Counted from the first letter of the stretch, positions 44,842-54,227 are shown. The stretch is 64,000 bases of DNA from Mycobacterium sp. 1554424.7 (GCF_001665295.1 NZ_LZSE01000093.1:1-64000), one strand, 5' to 3'. Translations and numbers: made by a program. Notes: generated by a model from the sequence alone, not told the origin.

Positions 44842-47800
44842 ATGCGGGTGATTTCGGCGGAATCGACCGAACTGTTTGTCGGGCCACCGGACGCGCCGCT
44901 GCAGCTGGCGCGCATCGGCGTCGACGGCTGCGCCGAGCCGACGCCGATCCGCGTCGACGGCGACGGCCTGAGCGGCGAGGTGATCGCCCAGCCCGGCAGT
45001 GACGTCGTCGAGGTCCCGGTCACGGTGGACCGTCCGGTGGTCGGTCAGCGCCGCGCCGCGCGGGTGCGCGCCGGGCGCGCCAGCGAGGCGTTCGAGTTCA
45101 CCCTCGCCGAGCCGGGTTGGACCATGTTCATGGTCAGTCACTTTCACTACGACCCGGTCTGGTGGAACACCCAGGGGGCGTACACCAGCGAGTGGCGCGA
45201 AGACCCGCCGGGGCGGCAGGCCAACGGCTTCGAACTGGTCCGCGCGCATCTGGAGATGGCCCGCCGCGAGCCCGAGTACAAGTTCGTGCTGGCCGAGGTC
45301 GACTACCTCAAGCCGTACTGGGACACCCACCCCGAGGACCGCGCCGACCTGCGCCGGTTCATCGCGCAGGGCCGCGTCGAGGTGATGGGCGGCACCTACA
45401 ACGAACCCAACACCAACCTCACCAGCCCGGAAACCACCATCCGAAACCTGGTGCACGGCATGGGTTTTCAGCGCGATGTCCTGGGCGCCGATCCGGCCAC
45501 CGCGTGGCAGCTCGACGTGTTCGGCCACGACCCGCAGTTCCCCGGGCTGGCGGCCGACGCCGGGCTGACCTCGAGCTCGTGGGCGCGCGGACCGCACCAC
45601 CAGTGGGGTCCGGGCGGCGGCATGGATCGGATGCAGTTCTGCAGCGAGTTCGAGTGGATCGCGCCGTCGGGCCGCGGGCTGCTCACCCACTACATGCCCG
45701 CGCACTACGGGGCGGGCTGGGGCATGGACGAGTCGGCCTCGCTGGCCGAGGCCGAGGACGCCACGTATGCGCTGTTCAATCGGCTCAAAAAGGTCGCGCT
45801 GACGCGCAACGTGCTGCTGCCCGTCGGGACCGACTACACGCCGCCGAACAAGTGGGTCACCGCGATCCATCGCGACTGGGCCGCGCGCTACACCTGGCCG
45901 CGGTTCGTGTGCGCGGTACCGCGGGAGTTTTTCACGGCGGTGCGCGCCGAACTTGCCCAGCGCGGCCGCGAGCCTTCCCCGCAAACCCGGGACATGAACC
46001 CGATCTACACGGGCAAGGACGTCTCATACATCGACACCAAACAGGCCAACCGGGCGGCCGAGAACGCGGTGCTGGAGGCCGAGCGCTTCGCCGTGTTCGC
46101 CGCGCTGCTGACGGGCGCCGAGTACCCGCAGGCCGCGCTGGCCAAGGCGTGGGTGCAGCTGGCGTACGGCGCGCACCACGACGCCATCACCGGTTCCGAG
46201 TCCGACCAGGTCTACCTCGACCTGCTGACCGGCTGGCGCGACGCCTGGGAGCTGGGCCGCACGGCGCGGGACAACTCGCTGGCGCTGCTGTCCGGCGCGA
46301 TCGGGGGCGACGTGGTCGTGTGGAACCCGTTGGCGCACAAGCGAACCGACGTCGTAACCGTGCGCCTCGGCGCGCCGCTCGGCGGCGGGGCGCGGGTGCT
46401 CGATCCCGACGGCACCGAGTTGCCCGCGCACGTGGCGGACGACGGGCGGTCGGTCACCTGGTTGGCGCGCGACGTGCCGTCGCTGGGCTGGCGGGCCTAT
46501 CGGCTGGTGCCGGGGAGCGAGGCGGCCGGCTGGGAATCGGTGCCCGGCACGGCGATCGCCAACGAGCGCTACCGACTGGAGGCCGACCCGGCGCGCGGCG
46601 GCGGGATCGCGTCCCTGGTTCTCGACGGCCGGCAGCTGATCGCCGCGGGCCGCGTGGGCAACGAACTGGCCCTCTACGAGGAATACCCGTCGCACCCCCA
46701 CCAGGGGGAGGGCCCGTGGCACCTGCTGCCCAAGGGCCCGGTGGTGTGCTCGTCGGAGTCGCCGGCGCGGGTGCGGGCCTACCGCGGCCCGCTCGGTCAG
46801 CGCCTGGTCGTGCGCGGCCGCATCGGCGGGCAGCTGCGCTACACGCAGACCCTGACGCTGTGGAACGGGCTGGAGCGGCTCGACTGTCGCACCGCCATCG
46901 ACGAATTCGCCGGGGAAGACCGCTTGTTGCGCCTGCGCTGGCCGTGTCCGGTGCCGGGCGCGACGCCGGTCAGCGAGGTGGGGGACGCCGTCGTCGGGCG
47001 CGGCTTCGCGCTGCTGCACCCCACTGCCGGCGGCGCCCGCTCGGTGGACACCGCGCGGCACCTGTGGACGCTGGACAACCCGGCCTACGGCTGGTTCGGC
47101 CTGTCCTCGGCGGCGCGGGTCCGGGTCGGCGACGACCTGCGGGCCGTGTCGGTGGCCGAGGTGGTGTCGCCGGCCGAGGCGGTGTCGGGGCCGCTAGCGC
47201 GCGAGCTGATGGTCGCGCTGGTCCGCGCCGGCGTCACCGCCACCTGCAGCGGCGCCGACAAGCCGCGCTACGGCTGCCTCGACGTCGACTCCAACCTGCC
47301 CGACGTCCGGATCGCGCTCGGCGGCCCGGCCCGCAACGCGTTCGCCAAACTAGTTCTGGCACAGGCGGATCCGGAGTACGCCGCCGAGCTCGAGCGCCAG
47401 CTGGCCGAAACGGGGCGGGCCCGGGTGTGGGTCCCGGCCGAGACACCGCTGGCCGATGCCTGGGTCCCCGGCGCCGACCTGCGCCCGGCGCGCGCACTGC
47501 CGGTCCTGGTGATCGACGGCGGTGACGAGGACGGCCTGGCCGCCGCGATCGCGTCGGTGGTGGAAGACCTGGAGGATGCGGAGATCCTCGTCAGCCAGCG
47601 GCCGCCGTCGGGCATCCAACGCTTCGAATCCCGCACCGTCGCGCTGCTCAACCGCGGCGTACCCAGCTTCGCCGTCGAGACCGACGGCACCCTGCACACC
47701 GCGCTGATGCGGTCGTGCACCGGCTGGCCGTCGGGCACCTGGATCGACGACCCGCGCCGCACCGCGCCCGATGGCTCCAACTTCCAGCTGCAGCACTGGA

Positions 47801-49008
47801 CACACGCTTTCGACTACGCGCTGGCCTGCGGCGACGGCGACTGGCGGGAGGCCGAGATCCCAACGCGCAGCGCGGAATTCGGCCATCCGCTGCTGGCCGT
47901 CGTGCCCGGCGAGGGGCGCGGCGGGCTGCCGCCGGCCGGATCACTGCTGCGCGTCGAGCCCGCCCGCGCGGTCCAGCTGGCGGCCCTCAAGCCGGCCGGC
48001 AACCCGCTGGCGGCCGGCAGCGCCCGCCCGGTCGACCCGAAAGCGGTGGCCCTGCGGTTGGTGCAGACGACCGGGGCGCGCACCCGCGTCGCGCTCCGCT
48101 CCGAGCTGGCTGCGGTGCGCGGGCTCGCGTTCGCCGACCTGCTGGAAAAGCGGCTGGAAACGTCTGGAGGAAGCGCGGAATCGGTCGAGCTGCACGGATA
48201 TCAGGTGGCCACCGTGCTGGCCCGGCTCGAAACACGTGGCGCATCAAAGACTTTCGCGTCGTTGGCGCCGGACGCCGAGGCCGCGCAGCCGCTCTACGCG
48301 CGCTACTGGCTGCACAACCGCGGACCCGCGCCGCTCGGGGGACTGCCGGCCGTCGCGCACCTGCACCCGCAGCGCCTGACCGCCGAGCCGGGCGGCCGGG
48401 TGACGTTGCGGCTCACCGTCGCCAGCGACTGCAGCGACGGCCCGCTGGACGGCGCGGTGTCGGTGCTGTGCCCGCAGCAGTGGTCGGCGACACCGGCCGA
48501 GCTGCCGTTCACGCTGCGCCAAGGCGATCACCGCGAGGCCGGCGTGGCGGTGACGATCCCGGCGCACGCACAACCCGGGCTCTACCCGGTGCGCGCCCGG
48601 CTGTGCCTGACCGGCGACGGCGTCCCGGCGGCGTGGCGCCAGGACGTCGAGGACGTGTGCGTCGTCCAGGTCGGCGCCGCCGAAGGCGAGGAGTTGCTCT
48701 ACCTCACCGACGGGCCCGCCGACGTCGAGCTCGCGGCGGGCGGGACCGCCCGGCTGACCGTGACGGTCGGCACCCACGCCCGCGCCCCCCTGGCGCTCGA
48801 GGCGCACCTGATCAGCCCCTGGGGCACGTGGGACTGGATGGGGCCCGCCGCGCTCGGCGCCGTCGTGCCCGCGCGCGGCACGGTCGAGCTCGGCTTCGAC
48901 CTCGGCCCGCCGGCGGGGCTGGACCCCGGCCAGTGGTGGGCCCTGGTGCGGGTCGGCTGCGCCGGCCGGCTCGTGTACTCGCCGGCGGTGAAGGTGACGG
49001 TGACATGA
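44842..49008 (+). CDS. GH38 alpha-mannosidase (Rv0648-like)
   Basis: This 1388-residue glycoside hydrolase of family GH38 has the zinc-binding N-terminal motif HFHYDPVWW (H102 and D104), nucleophile candidate D225 in QLDVFGHDPQF, and the late motif GAHHDAITGSE with zinc ligand H446. No signal peptide is visible, so it may act in the cytoplasm on imported or recycled mannosides. The long C-terminal half holds the beta-sandwich domains of GH38 plus a module near the end resembling a CARDB or NPCBM-like sandwich. M. tuberculosis Rv0648 is annotated shorter (about 1215). It is coupled by ATGA to the next gene. Confidence 0.9.
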   Translation: MRVISAESTELFVGPPDAPLQLARIGVDGCAEPTPIRVDGDGLSGEVIAQPGSDVVEVPVTVDRPVVGQRRAARVRAGRASEAFEFTLAEPGWTMFMVSHFHYDPVWWNTQGAYTSEWREDPPGRQANGFELVRAHLEMARREPEYKFVLAEVDYLKPYWDTHPEDRADLRRFIAQGRVEVMGGTYNEPNTNLTSPETTIRNLVHGMGFQRDVLGADPATAWQLDVFGHDPQFPGLAADAGLTSSSWARGPHHQWGPGGGMDRMQFCSEFEWIAPSGRGLLTHYMPAHYGAGWGMDESASLAEAEDATYALFNRLKKVALTRNVLLPVGTDYTPPNKWVTAIHRDWAARYTWPRFVCAVPREFFTAVRAELAQRGREPSPQTRDMNPIYTGKDVSYIDTKQANRAAENAVLEAERFAVFAALLTGAEYPQAALAKAWVQLAYGAHHDAITGSESDQVYLDLLTGWRDAWELGRTARDNSLALLSGAIGGDVVVWNPLAHKRTDVVTVRLGAPLGGGARVLDPDGTELPAHVADDGRSVTWLARDVPSLGWRAYRLVPGSEAAGWESVPGTAIANERYRLEADPARGGGIASLVLDGRQLIAAGRVGNELALYEEYPSHPHQGEGPWHLLPKGPVVCSSESPARVRAYRGPLGQRLVVRGRIGGQLRYTQTLTLWNGLERLDCRTAIDEFAGEDRLLRLRWPCPVPGATPVSEVGDAVVGRGFALLHPTAGGARSVDTARHLWTLDNPAYGWFGLSSAARVRVGDDLRAVSVAEVVSPAEAVSGPLARELMVALVRAGVTATCSGADKPRYGCLDVDSNLPDVRIALGGPARNAFAKLVLAQADPEYAAELERQLAETGRARVWVPAETPLADAWVPGADLRPARALPVLVIDGGDEDGLAAAIASVVEDLEDAEILVSQRPPSGIQRFESRTVALLNRGVPSFAVETDGTLHTALMRSCTGWPSGTWIDDPRRTAPDGSNFQLQHWTHAFDYALACGDGDWREAEIPTRSAEFGHPLLAVVPGEGRGGLPPAGSLLRVEPARAVQLAALKPAGNPLAAGSARPVDPKAVALRLVQTTGARTRVALRSELAAVRGLAFADLLEKRLETSGGSAESVELHGYQVATVLARLETRGASKTFASLAPDAEAAQPLYARYWLHNRGPAPLGGLPAVAHLHPQRLTAEPGGRVTLRLTVASDCSDGPLDGAVSVLCPQQWSATPAELPFTLRQGDHREAGVAVTIPAHAQPGLYPVRARLCLTGDGVPAAWRQDVEDVCVVQVGAAEGEELLYLTDGPADVELAAGGTARLTVTVGTHARAPLALEAHLISPWGTWDWMGPAALGAVVPARGTVELGFDLGPPAGLDPGQWWALVRVGCAGRLVYSPAVKVTVT

Positions 49009-49622
49009 GCGCCGGGCTGGCGGCGACCGTGGCCGGCGGCGCGGTTTCGGTCGACGAGGTCGACGCCCGCGAGGCGCGGTTGCGCAGCGGACCGGGCGCG
49101 GCCGCGCTGCCCGCGATCGGCACCGCCGAGGGCCGGCAGCTGCGGCGCTGGCTCACCCAGCTGATCGTGACCGAGCGGGTGGTCGCCGCCGAGGCCGCCG
49201 CCCGCGGCCTCGCCGCCACCGGCGCGCCCGCCGAGGCCGAGGTGCTGCCCGACGCGACGGCGCGCCTCGAGATCGGCAGCGTGGCCGCCGCCGCGCTGGC
49301 GGATCCGCTGGCGCGGGCGCTGTTCGCCGACGTCACCGCGACGGTCCGGGTCGGCGATGACGAGGTGGCCGGCTATCACGCCCGCAACCTGCTGCGATTC
49401 GCCGCGCCGCGACCCAGCGCCCACGGCTGGCGGGCCCCCGCGCTCGCCGCGCCGCCGCTGGCGCAGGTGCGCGCGGCGATCGCCGACCACCTGCTGGGCG
49501 CCGCCCGGCGACGCGCGTTTCGGGTGTGGCTGGACGCGCGGCGGGCCGCGCTGGTCCGGCTCGCCCCCGGCTACGAGCACCCGGGCGACCCGCGCCAACC
49601 CGACAACACGCACCGCCACTGA
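49005..49622 (+). CDS. SurA/PpiC-like protein at the fabD2 position (Rv0649-like)
   Basis: This 205-residue protein is called FabD2 (malonyl-CoA:ACP transacylase) at this position in M. tuberculosis. I see no GHSxG acyltransferase motif. Instead, AVSVDEVDAREARLR followed by LRRWLTQLIVTERVVAAEAAARGL resembles the N-terminal chaperone part of SurA/PpiC parvulins. GDDEVAGYHARNLLRFAAP plus AIADHLLGAARRRAFRVWLDARR resembles their second chaperone segment. No signal peptide is present. It ends in HPGDPRQPDNTHRH. It overlaps the mannosidase (ATGA) and the ROK kinase (TGATG), so it probably serves them, perhaps as an assembly partner. Confidence 0.7.
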   Translation: MSAGLAATVAGGAVSVDEVDAREARLRSGPGAAALPAIGTAEGRQLRRWLTQLIVTERVVAAEAAARGLAATGAPAEAEVLPDATARLEIGSVAAAALADPLARALFADVTATVRVGDDEVAGYHARNLLRFAAPRPSAHGWRAPALAAPPLAQVRAAIADHLLGAARRRAFRVWLDARRAALVRLAPGYEHPGDPRQPDNTHRH

Positions 49623-50533
49623 TGGCCGCGCTCACGCTCTGCCTCGACATCGGCGGCACCAAGATCGCCGCCGCCCTGGCCGAACCCGGTGGCGCGCTGG
49701 TGCACACCGCCATCCGCCCCACGCCGGCCGGCGGCTCCGCGGAGCAGGTGTGGGCCGAGGTCGCCGCGATCATCGCCGACACGCTGCGCGTCGCCGACGG
49801 CGCCGTCACCGCGGCGGGCATCGCCTCGGCGGGCCCCATCGACCTGCACGCCGGAACGGTCAGCCCGGTCAACATCCGGGCCTGGCGCGGCTTCCCCCTG
49901 GCCGACCGGGTCGCGGCGGCGGCCGGCGTTCCCGCGCGGCTGGCCGGGGACGGCGTGTGCATGGCGCTCGGCGAGCACTGGCTCGGGGCGGGCCGCGGCG
50001 CGCGCTTCATGCTCGGCATGGTGGTGTCCACCGGCGTGGGCGGGGGATTGGTGCTCGACGGCGTTCCGTACACCGGGCGCACCGGCAACGCCGGCCACGT
50101 CGGCCACGTGGTCGTCGAGCAGGACGGGCGGCCGTGTGCGTGCGGCGGGCGCGGCTGCGTCGAGACCGTCGCGTCCGGGCCGTGGATGGTGCGCTGGGCG
50201 CGCGAAAACGGCTGGGCCGCGCCGCCGGGCGCCGGCGCCAGGGACCTGGCCGCCGCGGCGGCGGCCGGGGAACCGGTGGCGCAGCGGGCGTTTCGCCGCG
50301 GGACCACCGCTCTCGCGGCGATGATCGCCTCGGTCGGGGCGGTCTGCGACCTCGACCTCGTCGTCATCGGCGGCGGTGTGGCCAAGTCCGGGGAGCTGCT
50401 GTTCGACCCGCTGCGGGTGGCGCTGGCCGAATACGCCGGGCTTCAGTTCCTCGCCGGCCTGCGGGTGGTGCCGGCGGAGCTGGGGGGCGAGGCAGGTCTG
50501 GTCGGTGCGGCCCGGCTGGCCGGGCTCGCGTAG
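49622..50533 (+). CDS. ROK-family sugar kinase (Rv0650-like)
   Basis: This 303-residue ROK kinase has the N-terminal phosphate loop CLDIGGTKIAAAL, the ROK signature with zinc ligands GNAGHVGHVVVEQDGRPCACGGRGCVE, and VSTGVGGGLVLDG. Substrates of this family are glucose, N-acetylglucosamine or N-acetylmannosamine. Given the coupled GH38 mannosidase, mannose or a mannose-derived sugar is a reasonable guess. The start ATG overlaps the upstream TGA by one base. rplJ starts 235 bases downstream behind its own leader. Confidence 0.9.
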   Translation: MAALTLCLDIGGTKIAAALAEPGGALVHTAIRPTPAGGSAEQVWAEVAAIIADTLRVADGAVTAAGIASAGPIDLHAGTVSPVNIRAWRGFPLADRVAAAAGVPARLAGDGVCMALGEHWLGAGRGARFMLGMVVSTGVGGGLVLDGVPYTGRTGNAGHVGHVVVEQDGRPCACGGRGCVETVASGPWMVRWARENGWAAPPGAGARDLAAAAAAGEPVAQRAFRRGTTALAAMIASVGAVCDLDLVVIGGGVAKSGELLFDPLRVALAEYAGLQFLAGLRVVPAELGGEAGLVGAARLAGLA

Positions 50534-50589
50534 CCGCCGTTTTGGCCGACGGCGGCGGGCCAGGCTATCCTGGTTGCCGATCCACCGAA

Positions 50590-50720
50590 GACCGTCGGTC
50601 ACCGAGCAATCGGTTGAAGGTCCGGGAACATCCCGGCGGCCCACGCAGGAGGACGAGGCAGAACGCCGGCGCACGCCGGTGCACTTTTACGCCCCGGCCG
50701 CTTCCTGCGCCGGGGCGTTC
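50590..50720 (+). promoter_or_regulatory. rplJ leader with strong hairpin (L10 leader)
   Basis: The untranslated region before rplJ contains a perfect 10-bp stem, acgccccggc (50689-50698) with gccggggcgt (50709-50718), closing a 10-base loop. Upstream is a region able to form other stems (for example gccggc.gcacgccgg). In bacteria the L10-L12 complex binds such a leader to repress rplJ-rplL. The hairpin just before gttcgtcgttt could also be an attenuator. The left limit is approximate. Confidence 0.55.
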
Positions 50721-50768
50721 GTCGTTTCCGCGGTGAATCACCGACAACTTTGACCTCAGGAGGCATGC

Positions 50769-51383
50769 ATGGCCCGGGCTGACAAGGCCACCGCCGTTGC
50801 AGACATCGCGGAGCAGTTCAAGGACTCGACGGCCACCCTGATAACCGAGTACCGCGGTTTGACGGTGGCCAACCTGGCCGAGCTGCGCCGGTCGCTGGCG
50901 GGATCGGCCACCTACACCGTGGCCAAGAACACGCTGATCAAGCGGGCGGCCGCCGACGCCGGGATCGAGGGCCTCGACGAGCTGTTCGCCGGCCCGACGG
51001 CCATCGCGTTCGTCAGCGGCGAGCCCGTCGACGCCGCCAAGGCGATCAAGACCTTCGCCAAGGAGAACAAGGCCCTGGTCATCAAGGGCGGCTACATGGA
51101 TGGCCACCCGCTGAGCGTGTCCGAAGTCGAGCGCATCGCGGACCTGGAGTCCCGCGAGGTGCTGCTGGCGAAGCTGGCCGGCGCGATGAAGGGCAACCTG
51201 GCCAAGGCGGCCAGCCTGTTCGCCGCCCCGACCTCGCAGATGGCCCGACTGTTGGCCGCACTGCAGGAGAAGAAACCCGCCGAGGCCGCTGCGCCGGAGC
51301 CCGCCGCCCCGGCCGCCGAGGCGCCGGCGGCAGCCGCCGAAGAAACCGCTGAATCCTCTCAAGCACCGGCCGAAGCCGAATAA
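50769..51383 (+). CDS. rplJ: 50S ribosomal protein L10
   Basis: This 204-residue L10 has the family N-terminus [37 protein letters not shown] and [13 protein letters not shown], which bind 23S rRNA. The C-terminal helix anchors L7/L12 dimers. The tail is an Ala-Pro-Glu rich extension typical of mycobacteria. A CAGGAGG site precedes the ATG. rplL follows after 42 bases. Confidence 0.97.
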   Translation: MARADKATAVADIAEQFKDSTATLITEYRGLTVANLAELRRSLAGSATYTVAKNTLIKRAAADAGIEGLDELFAGPTAIAFVSGEPVDAAKAIKTFAKENKALVIKGGYMDGHPLSVSEVERIADLESREVLLAKLAGAMKGNLAKAASLFAAPTSQMARLLAALQEKKPAEAAAPEPAAPAAEAPAAAAEETAESSQAPAEAE

Positions 51384-51425
51384 CAACCAACCCGCAACTT
51401 AGAAAAACAAGGAAGGACCCACACC

Positions 51426-51821
51426 ATGGCCAAAATCTCTAGCGACGACCTGCTCGACGCCTTCAAGGAAATGACCCTGTTGGAGCTCTCGGACTTCGTC
51501 AAGAAGTTCGAGGAGACCTTCGAGGTCACCGCGGCCGCCCCGGTCGCCGTCGCCGCCGCCGGTGGTCCGGCCGCCGGCGCTGCGCCCGCCGAGGCCGCCG
51601 AAGAGCAGTCGGAGTTCGACGTCATCCTCGAGGCCGCCGGCGACAAGAAGATCGGCGTCATCAAGGTGGTCCGCGAGATCGTCTCCGGCCTGGGCCTCAA
51701 GGAGGCCAAGGACCTGGTTGACGGCGCGCCTAAGCCGCTGCTCGAGAAGGTGGCCAAGGAGGCCGCCGACGAGGCCAAGGCCAAGCTCGAGGCCGCCGGC
51801 GCCACCGTCACCGTCAAGTAG
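51426..51821 (+). CDS. rplL: 50S ribosomal protein L7/L12
   Basis: This 131-residue stalk protein has the N-terminal dimerisation domain ([25 protein letters not shown]), an Ala-Pro hinge (residues about 38-58) and the C-terminal factor-binding domain ([29 protein letters not shown]). It recruits translational GTPases to the ribosome. AAGGAAGGA precedes the ATG. A strong terminator hairpin follows ten bases after the stop. Confidence 0.98.
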   Translation: MAKISSDDLLDAFKEMTLLELSDFVKKFEETFEVTAAAPVAVAAAGGPAAGAAPAEAAEEQSEFDVILEAAGDKKIGVIKVVREIVSGLGLKEAKDLVDGAPKPLLEKVAKEAADEAKAKLEAAGATVTVK

Positions 51822-51830
51822 CACCACTTC

Positions 51831-51866
51831 ACGAAACCCCCGGAAGCGCCCTTCCGGGGGTTTCGT
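51831..51866. terminator. Terminator after rplJL
   Basis: The perfect 16-bp stem acgaaacccccggaag (51831-51846) and cttccgggggtttcgt (51851-51866) has a four-base loop cgcc. The symmetric A and T ends let it function for both rplL and the convergent TetR gene, whose stop is at 51871. Confidence 0.9.
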
Positions 51867-51870
51867 GCGC

Positions 51871-52566
51871 TCAGCGGCGGCCGAAGGCCGCCCGCTGCGA
51901 CGTTCGCACGCGCTCTAGCGAATCACCCAGCGCCACCAGGAAATTCGACGTCAGCGCGCCGAGCACCGGCGCGACGGCCGCGCCGTCGTCCCCGTAGAAG
52001 CCGGCCAATTCGAGCATCACGAACCCGTGCACCAACGCCCAGAACTGGGCCGCGGTGGCCACCACCGCCGCGTCGTCGGCCGCGGAACCCACGGTGACCC
52101 GCCCCGCGCGCATGGACCGCTGCACCGCGCGCACCACGTGCGCGAAGCTGGGGATGTCCCGCTCGATCTCGGCGACCGTCAGCTTCAGGACGTTGCCCGC
52201 GGGCGCGTTGATGCCGTGCGCGCTGGTGCTGCCGAACATCAGCCGATAGATGTGCGGACGCTCGATGGCGTAGCGCCGGTAGGCGGCGCCGACGGCGAAC
52301 AGGTCGGCCACCGGGTCGTCGGTCTCGGGCACCGTCAGCGCGGCGTCGAACTGCCGCAGGCCCTCCTCGGCGACCGCGGCGATGAGCCCGCGCATCCCGC
52401 CGAAATGGGTGTAGACCGCCATCGTCGAGGTCCCCGCGGCGCCGGCCACCCGGCGGGTCTGCAGCGCGTCGGGGCCCTGCTCGTCGAGCAGGCCGACGGC
52501 TGCGTGCAGCATCTCGTCACGAACACTGCGGACGCTGGGCTCGGTCTCCGAAGGCATCCTTGCCAT
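51871..52566 (-). CDS. TetR-family transcriptional regulator (Rv0653c-like)
   Basis: This 231-residue TetR/AcrR regulator has an N-terminal helix-turn-helix (LHAAVGLLDEQGPDALQTRRVAGAAGTSTMAVYTHFGGMRGL, in overlapping segments) and a C-terminal ligand domain starting AIERPHIYRLMFGS, of the WHG/TetR_C type. The ATG at 52566 yields the length of M. tuberculosis Rv0653c, and ATG 52557 is an alternative. It is divergent from the carotenoid oxygenase gene, and a palindrome lies between the two. It probably represses itself and that oxygenase. Confidence 0.88.
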   Translation of the reverse strand: MARMPSETEPSVRSVRDEMLHAAVGLLDEQGPDALQTRRVAGAAGTSTMAVYTHFGGMRGLIAAVAEEGLRQFDAALTVPETDDPVADLFAVGAAYRRYAIERPHIYRLMFGSTSAHGINAPAGNVLKLTVAEIERDIPSFAHVVRAVQRSMRAGRVTVGSAADDAAVVATAAQFWALVHGFVMLELAGFYGDDGAAVAPVLGALTSNFLVALGDSLERVRTSQRAAFGRR

Positions 52567-52592
52567 CTTCTCATCACGGGCGTACGGTCCAT

Positions 52593-52616
52593 ATAACACT
52601 GAAATATCAATGTTAT
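52593..52616. promoter_or_regulatory. Probable TetR operator between tetR and the carotenoid oxygenase gene
   Basis: A 24-bp imperfect palindrome has outer arms ataaca (52593-52598) and tgttat (52611-52616), and inner tga (52600-52602) and tca (52607-52609) in mirror positions. It is unusually AT-rich for this genome. It ends at the ribosome binding site (AGGAG, 52617-52621) of the oxygenase gene, so a bound repressor would block its transcription start. Confidence 0.7.
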
Positions 52617-52628
52617 AGGAGCTTAGCA

Positions 52629-54131
52629 GTGACATCCACGCAAGCCACTCGATCCACGAATCCGTATCTCGACGGCTTTCTCGCGCCGGTGGGCGCCGAG
52701 GTGACCGCGACCGATCTGGAGGTCACCGGGCACATCCCGGAGCACCTCGACGGGCGCTATCTGCGCAACGGGCCGAACCCGGCCGAAGAGGTCGACCCGG
52801 CCACCTATCACTGGTTCAGCGGCGACGGCATGGTGCACGGCGTCGCACTGCGCGACGGCAAGGCCCAGTGGTATCGCAACCGCTGGGTGCGCAGCCTCTC
52901 GGTGTGCGCCACCCTGGGCGAGCCGGCGCCGGGCCGCCTCAACCCGCGGGCGGGCATGCTGTCCTTCGGCGCCAACACCAACGTGCTGACCCACGCCGGG
53001 CGCACCCTGGCGCTGGTCGAGGGCGGGGCCGCCAACTACGAGCTGACCGACGACCTCGACACCGTCGGAACCTGCGACTTCGACGGCACGCTGGAAGGCG
53101 GCTACACCGCCCATCCGCACCGCGATCCGCACACCGGCGAGTTGCACGCCGTGTCTTACTCTTTCGCGCGCGGACACACCGTGCAGTACTCGGTGATCGA
53201 CACCCACGGGCGGGCCCGCCGCACCGTCGACATCGAGGTGACCGGGTCGCCGATGATGCACGACTTCTCGCTGACCGACAAATACGTGGTGATCTACGAC
53301 CTGCCGGTGACGTTCGACGCGGTGCAGGTGCTTCCGGTGAACATCCCGCGCTGGCTGGGCGTGCCGGCCCGGCTGGCGCTGCAGTCGCTGGTCGGGCGGG
53401 TCCGGGTGCCGGGCCCGATCACCGCCATGATGAACCGCAACCCGAAACACGACGACCGGATGCCGTACGCCTGGAACCCCGGCTACCCGGCGCGCATCGG
53501 GGTCATGCCCCGCGAGGGCGGTAATAAGGACGTCCGGTGGTTCGACATCGAACCCTGCTACGTCTACCACCCGCTGAACGCGTACTCCGAGATGCGCGAC
53601 GGCGCAGAGGTTTTGGTGCTCGACGTGGTGCGCTACTCGCGGATGTTCGACCGCGACCGGCGCGGCCCCGGCGACACCACGCCCAGGCTGGACCGCTGGA
53701 CCATCAACCTGGCGACCGGCGCGGTGGCCACCGAATGCCGCGACGAGCGCTCGCAGGAATTTCCGCGGGTCAACGAGACGCGCCTCGGCGCGCAACATCG
53801 CTACGGCTACGCCGTCGGCATCGAGGGCGGGTTCCTCGCCGCGGGTGACCCGGAGATGGCCACACCGCTGTACAAGCACGACTACGCCACGGGATCGGCC
53901 ACCGTGGCCCGACTCGACCCCGAGCTTTTGCTCGGCGAGATGTCTTTTGTCCCCAACCCCGCGGCGCGAGCCGAGGACGACGGCGTCCTGATGGGCTACG
54001 GCTACCACCGCGGCCGCGACGAAGGGCAGCTGGTGCTGCTGGATGCGCAGACCCTCGAATCGGTGGCTACCGTGCACCTGCCGCAGCGGGTGCCGATGGG
54101 ATTCCACGGAAATTGGGCGCCCGCTAGCTAA
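52629..54131 (+). CDS. Carotenoid cleavage oxygenase (Rv0654-like)
   Basis: This 500-residue iron(II)-dependent dioxygenase of the retinal-pigment-epithelium-65 superfamily has four iron-binding histidines recognisable in YTAHPHRDP, SPMMHDFSLT, CYVYHPLNAY and PMGFHGNWAP at the C-terminus. Start motif GRYLRNGPNP is also typical. M. tuberculosis Rv0654 has been reported to cleave carotenoids and apocarotenoids to retinal-type products. The GTG at 52629 is supported by AGGAG seven bases upstream. Regulation by the divergent TetR protein is likely. Confidence 0.92.
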   Translation: MTSTQATRSTNPYLDGFLAPVGAEVTATDLEVTGHIPEHLDGRYLRNGPNPAEEVDPATYHWFSGDGMVHGVALRDGKAQWYRNRWVRSLSVCATLGEPAPGRLNPRAGMLSFGANTNVLTHAGRTLALVEGGAANYELTDDLDTVGTCDFDGTLEGGYTAHPHRDPHTGELHAVSYSFARGHTVQYSVIDTHGRARRTVDIEVTGSPMMHDFSLTDKYVVIYDLPVTFDAVQVLPVNIPRWLGVPARLALQSLVGRVRVPGPITAMMNRNPKHDDRMPYAWNPGYPARIGVMPREGGNKDVRWFDIEPCYVYHPLNAYSEMRDGAEVLVLDVVRYSRMFDRDRRGPGDTTPRLDRWTINLATGAVATECRDERSQEFPRVNETRLGAQHRYGYAVGIEGGFLAAGDPEMATPLYKHDYATGSATVARLDPELLLGEMSFVPNPAARAEDDGVLMGYGYHRGRDEGQLVLLDAQTLESVATVHLPQRVPMGFHGNWAPAS

Positions 54132-54227
54132 CACTCGCGTCAAATAACCGCGACGCCGCCGGTCTCAGGTCGGCCAATTTTTGCCGGCGGTGCGATCCAA
54201 GCCTGATGCCGGGTGCCTGACGTGCGC

